Assembly (NCBI GenBank): GCA_937997955.1 | Contig: CALLDR010000111.1 | Coordinates: 1-49,120, forward strand | Length of the DNA: 49,120 nucleotides | DNA from: an uncultured Emergencia sp. | GTDB taxonomy: Bacteria > Bacillota > Clostridia > Peptostreptococcales > Anaerovoracaceae | Reading direction: 5' to 3' | Shown here: positions 33,601 through 41,338 of the stretch, piece by piece | How the letters are laid out: each line of letters starts with the position of its first letter | How positions within the stretch are numbered: the stretch's first letter is position 1 | Position numbers and translations under genes: made by a program | Notes under the pieces: model-generated | The model's database searches: none | The model's input: only the letters and a program-made list of their open reading frames with translations | What the model was told of the DNA's origin: nothing

Positions 33601-34727
33601 ATGCGTTAAAATTTATTTTTGAGAATTTGGGTTATAACTCGAAATATTTTGGCGAATATGATTCACGTAGAGCAGGATCTGATAGACATCATGTTAAGAA
33701 AGTAGAAAGAATCGGAAAAAAGTACCAGTGGATAACCATGTACAATATTCTGGCACGATTGTCAGATGTTTATAGAGTAAGAGGCTGGGATTGGAATGAT
33801 AAGACGGGTTATGTATATCAAGGACCATGGGAGCCATATGTGAGAGATTTTGATCCTACTTTAAATATTAGGATAAAGCCTATAAAAAATATGCCTAAAA
33901 TAGAATTGCCAGAGTATGGTGATGGGAGTTTTTTGGATTTCGGAGCATCTGGCCCAGACGTGGAAAATTGGGTGATTTCTGATGATAAGATGTTTCAGGA
34001 TTTTCCTGACCGATTGATACACAAAGATGAATCAGGAGTGGAATGGGTTTCTTTGTATTTTTATCAAGAGAATAAACTGCAATCGCCAAATAAAGAAGTA
34101 TCTGCTATGGGCTTTCCAATTGGGGAACAGCATATTTGGTCGATTGCATCAATGTATATTGTTATTGATGAAATGGAGAAACTTACGGAAGAAGAGTTGA
34201 TAGTTTCGGGATTTATTCAAAGTCGGTCGTCTAATACAAGAGACTGTTATTCTCTGTTTAGCCGCGAATATGCTTGGAGTCCTGGCTATAAAGCAGAGTT
34301 TGCGATGCCGGAAGAGGAGGATGAAATAGTTTCAATAAAAGCAATCCCGGCATCAATAAATGTCCTATGGGAAGAAGAATATGATGCCTCACAGGAAGAA
34401 ACAACTTCATTTATGATACCAGCTGGTAATATTATTCAGGAAATGGGGCTTTATGAAAAATCTGTGGATGGTATCTACTATTATGATGAAAGAATTGCAG
34501 CATTTGATTTATTAATCATGGGTAATGAGCATAGTGAACTCATAATACGAAGAGATATTTTAAATCAATATATAGAGAAGACAAATGTTAAGATGTTCTG
34601 GGAAATAGTGGGAGAAAAGCAATATTTTCTAGGAGGTTATAATCAGAAGTGGCAGAGACGTGAGGGCTATTTTGTTTATGAGAGCAGTGGAATTAATGGT
34701 CATATATGTATTGTAGATAATATTTAA
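30627..34727 (+). CDS. Avs-like STAND NTPase with N-terminal nuclease domain
   Basis: 1366 residues, strikingly AT-rich in codon use. Residues 20-130 look like a PD-(D/E)XK nuclease: FENL with Glu26, PGVEV with Glu54 and SFQAKY with Gln70/Lys72. A helical linker follows, then a P-loop NTPase with Walker A GEMGTGKS (330-337) and Walker B AVIFIDAINES (Asp408), the STAND style seen in Avs antiphage proteins. Residues about 560-1000 are helical, probably the repeat sensor. The last 350 are rich in aromatic and beta-type stretches (FGEYDSRRAGSDRHH, FWEIVGEKQYFLGGYNQKW) and are not recognised. AGAGGTG lies upstream. Likely role: sense a phage protein, oligomerise and cut DNA. This is inferred, not shown. 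Confidence 0.78.
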   Translation: MLGTNQYDLTWEHFEQLHADTRSIFENLCRSLFQRELCAEGVILHSDPNHPGVEVAPVLSRDGKAWISFQAKYFDNGIGYNQIKKSAKTAIEHYKGVLNTIYLYCNKDIAETSNSYKDIKKMLNDAGIDIILVTGQAILDCAAEYPTVLSCYFGLDFLDEAWFQRNLQISLDNLGKRYNSLFNVNTEAQKNLSIFLREDAGIGIINGKKKDLLSEIKDIRWRCDGYYKKIINTLSDMVRDIPDITTETVYDALRWENDFRECGQTIFKDLQVKQDEIYAKMEACQTRDLDYEKLRNRAFLVDHLIALPDYLGFQKKELEYITNRVILVTGEMGTGKSQLLASSAKRVLENARPALLLLGQTYTSDENIEIQIMNGLEGLSTEQSFESLLAVLDEKAYSAGGDAVIFIDAINESRDREIWKNGINRLIVEIKRYKNIRLVISLRKGFEELTLSENVLLERKNGRIAQIVHYGLNDNSPASIYEFLSNCGIPFSPEYYLQTEMTNPLFLTWFCQTYTGEEEGLTDLIGKVIEQADREGSKEAGFSESVEMLRELLYNMIDIEEDKTITKSVLLNLPVWAMYGVTKKTAYIKAIERAGILASYVRNQEETFYIGYNLLEDYLKASRIIDREQDKGRIREYCTTQLLEIDEEGNITNYGNESIFAMLSSLYAMKYGEECIDIVDCITDEWDKRLLVDQYIRTFTWRSSYVNFDDFLELINKHSVHPDQVWSIFIENATKANSELNAIGLTKLLNMYELNRRDYLWTMAINDLNEENRIVSLAYFIEAGNKFEGLSENKTYLLLMLFSWMLSSSNRILRDRISKAMVEIMKSQFGLCKRLLEDFKSVNDPYIIQRMYGIVFGAVMKRTVEFRKEFAELAKWIYAEIFDQEYVYPDILLRDYARLIIERFLWEYSDEAKIFDISKIRPPYRSVAIPKVEEIDYGDEKFNQPGVWDLLFSMKFDFPVKGAGFYGDFGRYTFQSAVDYFNDVDVANVYYYALKFIFENLGYNSKYFGEYDSRRAGSDRHHVKKVERIGKKYQWITMYNILARLSDVYRVRGWDWNDKTGYVYQGPWEPYVRDFDPTLNIRIKPIKNMPKIELPEYGDGSFLDFGASGPDVENWVISDDKMFQDFPDRLIHKDESGVEWVSLYFYQENKLQSPNKEVSAMGFPIGEQHIWSIASMYIVIDEMEKLTEEELIVSGFIQSRSSNTRDCYSLFSREYAWSPGYKAEFAMPEEEDEIVSIKAIPASINVLWEEEYDASQEETTSFMIPAGNIIQEMGLYEKSVDGIYYYDERIAAFDLLIMGNEHSELIIRRDILNQYIEKTNVKMFWEIVGEKQYFLGGYNQKWQRREGYFVYESSGINGHICIVDNI

Positions 34728-35180
34728 GATTGTCGTAAATGTAGAAGACCAGACTGTTATGCTTTCCTGATCCGATTAAAGAAGTCGTTTTTGAGGCGAT
34801 CGACTAAGTATTTTGATAGAAGTTGCATTATAGCTTATTCCAAATTATTGATATGTTTCCCATTACGATTGAAAGAACAAAATCAGCGGTGGATTAAGTC
34901 GGACAGGTCGAGGGGCAAATGACGTACTTTTTATCCTCTCGTGCCAATCGGCATTTGGAAATAAATCAAGCTTATGTTGTTTCATACTATAGGTTTATGC
35001 TAGAATAACCGCAGTAGTAACACACCCCACTTTCTACTACGATCTTACTACGTTTCATGTCCCGGGCTTGCCCCGTTTTGCTTATTCCGTGACAAATTTA
35101 ACAATCTTTGAGCGAAAATTATAATCGGCAAACTGCGGCAAATCGGGGCAGAATAGGGCATTTTAGGAGGATTTTCGTTT
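34728..35180. other. Gene-free spacer at the island's right edge
   Basis: No gene of useful length. It is AT-rich until about 35060 and then shifts. It holds TTGTTT...TAGAAT promoter-like words (34978-35007), GTAGTAA...TTTCTACTACG and TTACTACG (35035-35052), and the repeat at 35130-35150. The ribosome site AGGAGG of the next gene ends the spacer. The base composition changes sharply here. Confidence 0.5.
35035..35150. repeat. Right copy of TACTACG pair and boundary repeat
   Basis: TACTACG-N3-TTACTACG at 35035-35052 and AAACTGCGGC-A-AATCGGGGC at 35130-35149, the same strand as the copies at 27881 and 27845. The two sites enclose the Fic2, ATPase 2 and STAND genes. Confidence 0.7.
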
Positions 35181-35699
35181 ATGATAAAGGTATTATTCAT
35201 CTGCCACGGCAATATCTGCCGCTCGCCGATGGCTGAGTTTATGATGAAGGACATGGTCCGCAGAGCGGGCCGTGAGGCAGACTTTTATATCGCTTCGGCG
35301 GCCACCAGCAGGGAGGAGATCGGCAACGACGTCCACCGGGGAACCAAGGCCAAGCTGCGGGAAGCGGGCATTCCCTTTGAGCGCAGAGGCGCGCGCCAGG
35401 TGACCAGGCAGGATTACGAGGAGTTCGATTATCTGATTCTCATGGACAGGGAAAACCTGCGGGGCCTGAACCGGATTATCAGCGGCGATGATGCGGGCAA
35501 AGTGTACAGGCTGCTGGACTTCGCGGGGAAAGACCGCGATATTGCGGACCCGTGGTACACCGGCAATTTTGATGAAACCTTTGACGACATCAAAGAGGGG
35601 CTGACGGCCTTCCTGCAGCGGCTGGGCATCGGGCACGCTGAAGATGCCGAAGAACCCAAAGAAACCAAAGAAACCAAGGCGGCCAAAGCGTTCAAATAG
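35181..35699 (+). CDS. Low-molecular-weight protein-tyrosine phosphatase
   Basis: 172 residues. Catalytic CHGNICR (Cys8 to Arg14, Cys-x5-Arg) with Ser15, and the general-acid Asp in ADPWYTGNFD. The phosphatase proper ends near residue 153. The tail of repeated E-x-K, ETK and AAK triplets is extra and arises from a 9-bp DNA repeat that crosses the stop codon. The gene is typical for Clostridia and acts on phosphotyrosine or arginine-phosphate proteins. Confidence 0.93.
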   Translation: MIKVLFICHGNICRSPMAEFMMKDMVRRAGREADFYIASAATSREEIGNDVHRGTKAKLREAGIPFERRGARQVTRQDYEEFDYLILMDRENLRGLNRIISGDDAGKVYRLLDFAGKDRDIADPWYTGNFDETFDDIKEGLTAFLQRLGIGHAEDAEEPKETKETKAAKAFK

Positions 35700-35759
35700 C
35701 GCAAAGAAGTCAAGGCAGCCAAAGCAGTCAAAGCGGCCAAAGAAGTTGCAGCCGCCAAA
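35652..35759. repeat. 9-bp tandem repeat crossing the phosphatase stop codon
   Basis: Twelve 9-bp units of the form GNNNNCAAA (for example GAAACCAAA, GCGGCCAAA, GCAGTCAAA) run in register from 35652 to 35759. Since 9 bp is three codons, the first five give EPK, ETK, ETK, AAK and AFK at the protein C-terminus. The sixth unit starts TAG and sets the stop (35697-35699). Six more untranslated units follow. Confidence 0.85.
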
Positions 35760-35945
35760 CGGACCAACCAGAACCAAGCATCAGCTCCCAGGCCGGTCCA
35801 CTCCGGCAGACGCCGCGCCCGAGAAAAGCGATCCGCGAAGCAAGGCGGGCGGAAAGAGGCGGAATCTACGACTTTTCTCCGATTGACGGCGGCATGGCCC
35901 GCGCATATAATGAAAGCCTGATCAAGAGAAAGGGGTTTTCTATAT

Positions 35946-37616
35946 ATGCAGTCAAAGGAGTTACAAGAGACGACATACGTCATCGGCCACAAGAACCCGG
36001 ATACGGATTCCATTTGTTCGGCGATCTGCTACGCGGCGCTGAAGGAGCGGACCGGGGGCAGCTATACGCCCGCGCGGGCAGGGCAGATCAACGACGAGAC
36101 CAGGTTTGTCCTGGAGCACTTCGCCGTGCCTGTGCCGCGGCTGATGGAAACCGTGGAGACGCAGGTGAGGGATATCCAGATACGCCGGACAAAGGGCGTC
36201 AGGCGGGGGCTGTCCATCAAAAGGGCGTGGAACCTGATGCAGGAGAACGACATCTACACGGTGCCTGTGGTCTCGTCAAAAGGTGTTCTGGAAGGGCTGA
36301 TCACCGTAGGCGACATCGCCAAGTCCTATATGAGCGTGTACGACAGCCATATCCTGTCCCAGGCCAATACCCAGTACGCCAACATCGTGGAGACCCTGCA
36401 GGGAACCACCGTCGTGGGAGACTCCGCGGCGCATTTTTCTCAGGGCAAGGTCCTGGTGGCGGCGGCAAATCCCGATGTATTGGAAAACTATATCGAGAAA
36501 GGCGACCTGGTGATCCTGGGAAACCGCTATGAATCCCAGCTGTGCGCCATCGAGATGGAGGCCGGCTGTATCGTGGTCTGCGAAGGAGCGGAGGTCTCCT
36601 TTACCATTCGCAAGCTGGCGAAGGACCGGGGCTGCGTCGTCATCACCACGCCCTACGACGCATTCACGACGGCGCGGCTGATCCATCAAAGTATTCCGGT
36701 AGGCCATTTCATGCGGACGGAGAAACTGATCACCTTTGAAGAGGGAGACGGGATCAGCGAGGTGAGAGAAGTCATGACCAGCAAGCGTCACCGGGACTTC
36801 CCTGTGATAGGCGAGGACGGCCGTTACCAGGGCATGATCTCTCGGCGGAACCTGCTAGGGGCAAAAGGAAAGTCGGTGATCCTGGTGGATCACAACGAGA
36901 GAAATCAGACCGTGGCAGGCATCGAGCAGGCCGAGATCAAAGAGATCATCGACCATCACCGCATCGGTTCCGTAGAGACCATGTCGCCGGTGTTCTTCCG
37001 CAACCAGCCTCTGGGCTGCACGGCCACCATCGTATACCAGATGTACCGGGAACAGAAAGCGCCGCTGGACAGGGCCACGGCCGGCCTGCTGTGCAGCGCC
37101 ATCATCTCGGATACGCTGCTGTTCCGCTCCCCGACCTGTACAGAGACAGACCGGCAGGCCGCGGAGGAACTGGCGGCCATCGCGGAACTGGACATGGAAA
37201 GCTTTGCTGAGAAGATGTTTGCGGCGGGCAGCAATCTGAAGGGAAAGACGGCGGAAGAAATCTTTTTCCGGGACTTCAAAACCTTTGCCACGGATCAGCT
37301 ATCCTTCGGCGTGGGGCAGCTGACATCGCCTAACCGCGGCGAGCTGGAATCGCTGCAGCAGGAGCTGCTGCCTTTTATGGAGGAAGTGCGCAGGCGGCAG
37401 CATATGGATATGATGTTTTTCATGCTGACCAATTTTCTGACCCAGGCCACCGGCCTGCTCTGTGTGGGCAGCGGCGCCAGAGAACTGGTCGAGGAGGCCT
37501 TTCAGGGGGAATGGGACGAGAGCTATGAAAACGGCGCCATTATCAGGCTGCCGGGCATGGTGTCCCGCAAAAAGCAGCTGATACCGAAGATCATCGCCGC
37601 CGCCGGGGCGCTGTAG
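35946..37616 (+). CDS. CBS-DRTGG Mn-dependent inorganic pyrophosphatase
   Basis: 556 residues. DHH-family pyrophosphatase: GHKNPDTDS at 14-22, VDHNE near 314 and IDHH near 335 form the two-metal site, and the DHHA2 part follows (to about 550). Inserted between about 65 and 300 are two CBS motifs (VSSKGVLEGLITVGDIAKSY; FPVIGEDGRYQGMISRRNLL) around a DRTGG domain. This insert binds adenine nucleotides and AP4A in known CBS-PPases and adjusts activity. It hydrolyses PPi in the cytoplasm. AAAGGGG lies upstream of the ATG. Confidence 0.95.
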   Translation: MQSKELQETTYVIGHKNPDTDSICSAICYAALKERTGGSYTPARAGQINDETRFVLEHFAVPVPRLMETVETQVRDIQIRRTKGVRRGLSIKRAWNLMQENDIYTVPVVSSKGVLEGLITVGDIAKSYMSVYDSHILSQANTQYANIVETLQGTTVVGDSAAHFSQGKVLVAAANPDVLENYIEKGDLVILGNRYESQLCAIEMEAGCIVVCEGAEVSFTIRKLAKDRGCVVITTPYDAFTTARLIHQSIPVGHFMRTEKLITFEEGDGISEVREVMTSKRHRDFPVIGEDGRYQGMISRRNLLGAKGKSVILVDHNERNQTVAGIEQAEIKEIIDHHRIGSVETMSPVFFRNQPLGCTATIVYQMYREQKAPLDRATAGLLCSAIISDTLLFRSPTCTETDRQAAEELAAIAELDMESFAEKMFAAGSNLKGKTAEEIFFRDFKTFATDQLSFGVGQLTSPNRGELESLQQELLPFMEEVRRRQHMDMMFFMLTNFLTQATGLLCVGSGARELVEEAFQGEWDESYENGAIIRLPGMVSRKKQLIPKIIAAAGAL

Positions 37617-37708
37617 GGCTGAGGCAGGAGCAGGCCGCAGCAGAGCCAACAAAGAAAAGTATAGAATCGTGGTTATGTGATTGTGTACAGAGATACAACA
37701 TACTCCCA

Positions 37709-37758
37709 AGGGAATTAACTTTTGGTTAAAGAAGATTTAACACATTAGTCAATTCCCT
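37709..37758. promoter_or_regulatory. 8-bp inverted repeat upstream of aminopeptidase
   Basis: AGGGAATT (37709-37716) and AATTCCCT (37751-37758), 34 bp apart, flank an AT-rich segment about 90-140 bp before the aminopeptidase start. TTAAC and TTAAA words lie between. Possible site of a regulator such as the LysR protein at 40290. Confidence 0.45.
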
Positions 37759-37847
37759 ATTTTATTGTGAAATGATATAACTAATATAGAAAGATTAATC
37801 TCTCTGATTGCAATTTTAGTAAACATCTTAAGATATGGAGGAAAAAT

Positions 37848-38864
37848 ATGGACGGACGTTTTATAGAAATGATGGACACCGCAAAGGTGATGGTGGAATC
37901 TTGCATGCAGGTAAAGAAGGGCGAGCAGGTTCTGATCCTTACAGACTGGTATTATCAGGAATGCCTTGGCGGTAAAGCACTGCAGGATGCGATCATTGCG
38001 GCTTTGAATGCGACAGATGCGGAAGTTTTGACCTTGTTTATGAAAGCGCGGCAGGGGCATGGAGAACTTCCGGCCATCGTATCAGAAGCGATGAAGATGG
38101 CCGATGTTGTGATCACAGTGCCGACGGAAGGCATTACACACACGATGGCACTGAAGGAAGCCTTAGCGGCGGGAACAAGAGTTTTGATGATGCCGTGCGC
38201 CGGTGAAGTGAAGCAGCATGATGAGATCATATATAAGATGATGCCGAAATCCAAAGAAGAGATCAAGGAACTGGCGGCGTTGTCCCTGAAGGTTGAAGAA
38301 GTCGTTTTGAACGCCAAGGAGATCAGACTGACGACGGAACTGGGAACAGACCTGTCTATGACAGTAGGAACCCTATCTGGCTGGGGAGCTTGCACGGGAG
38401 TCTTGACCCCGGGAAGAGCACAGCACATTCCAACCGGACAATTGGCTTTCGGCGTAGATTACGGCAGCGCAAACGGTGTGTTTGTAGTGGACGGAAGCAT
38501 CTCTCCGATGGGAAGGCCGCTGAATGAACCGGTTACCTTTGAAGTGAAGGACGGATATATTGTCAGCATTTCTGGCGGAGCTGACGCAGAATATTACAGA
38601 AGTTTAATGGAATCCGTAGGAGATCCAGACGTGTTTAATATTGCGGAGGTCGGCTTTGGCACCAATCCAAAAGGACGGATTACAGGACATCCTTTAGGTG
38701 ATGAAAGACTGTATGGAAGCGCGCATATCGGCATTGGGTCCAACGCTGCATTTACTGGAGGAAAGATCGTCGCTGGCTGGTGGCATGAAGACGCAACTTT
38801 CTCAAAAGTGACTGCCTACGCCGATGGAAAAATGTTTATAGATAAGGGCGAATTCCTAGTGTAA
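37848..38864 (+). CDS. M29-like aminopeptidase or related metal enzyme
   Basis: 338 residues of the aminopeptidase T/NicX superfamily. Segments GTLSGWGACTGVLTPGRAQHIPTGQ, VFNIAEVGFGTNPKGRITGHPLGDERLYGSAHIGIG and a late WHEDATF supply the Glu, His and Asp metal ligands typical of M29. The related dihydroxypyridine dioxygenase cannot be excluded. GGAGG upstream. It lies 38 bp before an APC amino-acid permease gene, so uptake and cleavage or breakdown of an amino compound is likely. Confidence 0.7.
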   Translation: MDGRFIEMMDTAKVMVESCMQVKKGEQVLILTDWYYQECLGGKALQDAIIAALNATDAEVLTLFMKARQGHGELPAIVSEAMKMADVVITVPTEGITHTMALKEALAAGTRVLMMPCAGEVKQHDEIIYKMMPKSKEEIKELAALSLKVEEVVLNAKEIRLTTELGTDLSMTVGTLSGWGACTGVLTPGRAQHIPTGQLAFGVDYGSANGVFVVDGSISPMGRPLNEPVTFEVKDGYIVSISGGADAEYYRSLMESVGDPDVFNIAEVGFGTNPKGRITGHPLGDERLYGSAHIGIGSNAAFTGGKIVAGWWHEDATFSKVTAYADGKMFIDKGEFLV

Positions 38865-38902
38865 ACACAGCTTTGGACAGAACGGAAAAAGGAGAAATTA
38901 TT

Positions 38903-40213
38903 ATGAGTAATATTTCGGAAAAGAAAGAGCAAAAAATCGGATTGGTCGGTGCGGTAACATTTATAGTGGGCAGTGTCATCGGCGCCGGAATCTTTGTGAT
39001 TTCTGGATCTTTGGCCGGAACTTTGGGACCGGGCATGTTTATCTGCTACATCCTTGGACTGATCCCGGCATTGGGTATGGGCTTGTCCTATGCGTCCTTG
39101 GGCAGCGCGATCCCTGTCACCTCGGGGCAATACAGTTATATGTGCAAATTTATCCATCCGGCGGTCGGATTTCTGTTCCAGTGGGCTCTGCTGCTGTCAG
39201 GGTGTTCTATTACCGCAACCGTTTGCATGGGTATTTCCGGCTATCTAGGCGCATGGATTCCAGGCGTTCCGCCGGTGGTTTTTTCTATGGGCGTGCTGAT
39301 TCTGTTTACAGTGCTGCATATCGTCGGCCTTAAATCCGCGGAGATCGTTCAGAATCTGATGGTCATCATCATGGTAGTGGTGCTGGTTGCCTTCATCGTT
39401 CTCGGCATACCGAACATGGACCCGACATTGGGGAAACCGCTGTTCCCGAACGGTACAGGCGGCTTGATTACAGGTGCGGCAAGTCTGTTCTTCTCCTACC
39501 TTGGATTTCAGACGGTGGCCGATCTGGGTGAGGAAGTAAAGAACCCACACAAGACGATTCCTATGGCGACGATCATCGCAGTAGCAATTGTAGGCATTTT
39601 ATACATCGGTGTTGCGTACATCATGCCGCGGATTATCTCATGGGAGCGTCTGGCAGGCAGCAATGTGGGCCTGGCAGACGCCGCGGCAGAATATTTCCCA
39701 TGGCTGGGTATGGCGATCACTATTGCCGCTGTCTTTGCCATCCTTACGTCTGTAAGCGCCTGCATTGCTATGAATTCCAGATATTGGTTCGTTATGGGGC
39801 GGGATGGATGGCTGCCTAAAGCATTGGCAAAGAAGAACGGCAAGGATGCTCCGGTAAACGCTATACTGGTTTTGTTTACTATTGCCGCTATCATCATTTT
39901 AACAGGCTGGGAACTGACCTATCCGGCAACGATGGGATCCCTTTCTCTGTTGATCGGCACAGCTGTTGTAGCCTGGTTCCCTGTATTCCTGCCGAAAAAG
40001 TTTCCGGAGGCATATGCGCAGGCCGTATTCAAGATGCCTAGAGTATTGGCGGCTTTGTTAGCTGTCATCACGACGATCGTTTGTGCTGTTTTATGCATCT
40101 CGACTGTAAAGAATATGATGATCGTATGGGTATTTATTATTGCGTGGATGGTGCCGGGAGTGCTGCTCTATATGAGAGGCAGGAAAATGGGGCTGAGCGG
40201 ATTAGGAGATTAA
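38903..40213 (+). CDS. APC-family amino-acid permease
   Basis: 436 residues from the ATG at 38903 (AAGGAGA upstream). About twelve membrane helices; the first carries GSVIGAGIFVISGSLAGTLGPGMFI, the unwound substrate-binding helix of LeuT-fold APC carriers. SLFFSYLGFQTVADLGEEVKNPHKTIP is the family signature. Co-transcribed with the aminopeptidase-like gene. The amino acid or peptide-derived amine carried is not known. Confidence 0.9.
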   Translation: MSNISEKKEQKIGLVGAVTFIVGSVIGAGIFVISGSLAGTLGPGMFICYILGLIPALGMGLSYASLGSAIPVTSGQYSYMCKFIHPAVGFLFQWALLLSGCSITATVCMGISGYLGAWIPGVPPVVFSMGVLILFTVLHIVGLKSAEIVQNLMVIIMVVVLVAFIVLGIPNMDPTLGKPLFPNGTGGLITGAASLFFSYLGFQTVADLGEEVKNPHKTIPMATIIAVAIVGILYIGVAYIMPRIISWERLAGSNVGLADAAAEYFPWLGMAITIAAVFAILTSVSACIAMNSRYWFVMGRDGWLPKALAKKNGKDAPVNAILVLFTIAAIIILTGWELTYPATMGSLSLLIGTAVVAWFPVFLPKKFPEAYAQAVFKMPRVLAALLAVITTIVCAVLCISTVKNMMIVWVFIIAWMVPGVLLYMRGRKMGLSGLGD

Positions 40214-40248
40214 AAAGCTATATTTGATATGTAAAATTTGATACGAAA

Positions 40249-40274
40249 AAGACCGCCGGTTTTCTGGCGGTCTT
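40249..40274 (-). terminator. Terminator between convergent permease and LysR genes
   Basis: AAGACCGCC pairs with GGCGGTCTT around GGTTTTCT. On the minus strand the stem is followed by TTTTTCG, so it best ends the LysR transcript; it can slow the permease transcript too. Confidence 0.8.
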
Positions 40275-40289
40275 GTGGCAGTCGGTGAT

Positions 40290-41204
40290 TTACAGCTGCT
40301 CTTCACTATCTTGTTGCGGAAGCGTTTTTTTGATCGCGGAGATAAATTGCTGCATCAGCGGACTAGGCTCCTTTTCATAGATAATGCCATAGTCGATACT
40401 GCAGTTCCAGTCGACGGGACGGGTGGTAAGAGAGGGATGGACATCGGACCAGTTGCCCGGAATACCCATAAGGTATTTCTGTTTCACACATTCGTTGAAA
40501 ATCTCCGTATTGTAGGAACGGGGAATGTCCTTGATGGTGATTTCCGGATAATTTTTTTCAATATCGCTGCGAAGGGCATCTACGGCGGAGAAAAGGCCCC
40601 GGCGGAGCAGCATCAGCGTTTCCCCTTTCAGCTGATCCAGACTGACACGAGAGTTCTGAGCCTGGGGATGCTTGCGGGGAAGGGCGAGACAGTATTGCAG
40701 GGATTTCAGCAACAGGATGTTGTATTGATCCTTCCACTGCTTGAGGTCACACGGACTGACGAAGCAGTCAAATTCCTTGCCCAGAAGATCCAGGGCAGAG
40801 GTAATGTCAATACTGTCGTCAGAAAACGGAATGATCTTGATCTGAAAGGACAGTGATTCATCATCGATGGCAGACCAGTTATCCATCATGACGTTGAAAG
40901 AGCGGAGATTGGAACTGCCTATGCGAATTACTTTCTTTTCTGCACTGGCGATCTCTTTTGCCCGGCTGATGGATTTTTGGGAAAGGCGTATCATTTCTTT
41001 GGCGTCATCGTATATGGATTGTCCCGCGGAGGTCAAAGAAACTCCTTGATTGGTGCGCCTCAGCAGTTGGAATCCCATGGAAGATTCCAGTGCGTTGATC
41101 TGCTTCATGACGGAAACTGTGGAGATGTAAAGCTTTTTAGAGGCTTTAGCGAAGCTTCCGCTGTCAGCTACCGTTATAAATGTGAGAAGTTGTTTGTTAT
41201 ACAT
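40290..41204 (-). CDS. LysR-family transcriptional regulator
   Basis: 304 residues from the ATG at 41204; a longer reading has no better ribosome site. The N-terminal helix-turn-helix (LLTFITVADSGSFAKASKKLYISTVSVMKQINALESSMGFQLLRRTNQGVSLT) is followed by the substrate-binding domain. It diverges from the AEC transporter gene, and a TTGCATTGAC/GTCAATGCAA pair lies between. It may also govern the aminopeptidase-permease pair. Confidence 0.9.
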   Translation of the reverse strand: MYNKQLLTFITVADSGSFAKASKKLYISTVSVMKQINALESSMGFQLLRRTNQGVSLTSAGQSIYDDAKEMIRLSQKSISRAKEIASAEKKVIRIGSSNLRSFNVMMDNWSAIDDESLSFQIKIIPFSDDSIDITSALDLLGKEFDCFVSPCDLKQWKDQYNILLLKSLQYCLALPRKHPQAQNSRVSLDQLKGETLMLLRRGLFSAVDALRSDIEKNYPEITIKDIPRSYNTEIFNECVKQKYLMGIPGNWSDVHPSLTTRPVDWNCSIDYGIIYEKEPSPLMQQFISAIKKTLPQQDSEEQL

Positions 41205-41220
41205 AGATGTGCAATCTCCC

Positions 41221-41280
41221 TTGCATTGACTTGTATTTAGAGAATATTTTAACACCTCTGTGGATACTATGTCAATGCAA
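41221..41280. promoter_or_regulatory. 10-bp inverted repeat, LysR divergent operator
   Basis: TTGCATTGAC (41221-41230) and GTCAATGCAA (41271-41280) are perfect complements with 40 bp between. The minus-strand LysR promoter TTGACA (41276-41271), 17 bp, TTAAAA starts inside the right arm. Autoregulation with DNA bending is plausible. Confidence 0.7.
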
Positions 41281-41338
41281 AGCGGGAGGATGTGCAGGAG
41301 TGTGTTATTATCTGAAAAATGAGCGAGGAATTTGACCT

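Noticed and set aside
25094..35180. Prophage or integrative element with integrase
   Set aside because: No integrase, capsid, terminase or relaxase is visible; the tRNA is far away at 49 kb.
35894..36532. Long frame overlapping the start of the pyrophosphatase
   Set aside because: It is out of frame with a clear family member and gives arginine-rich nonsense.
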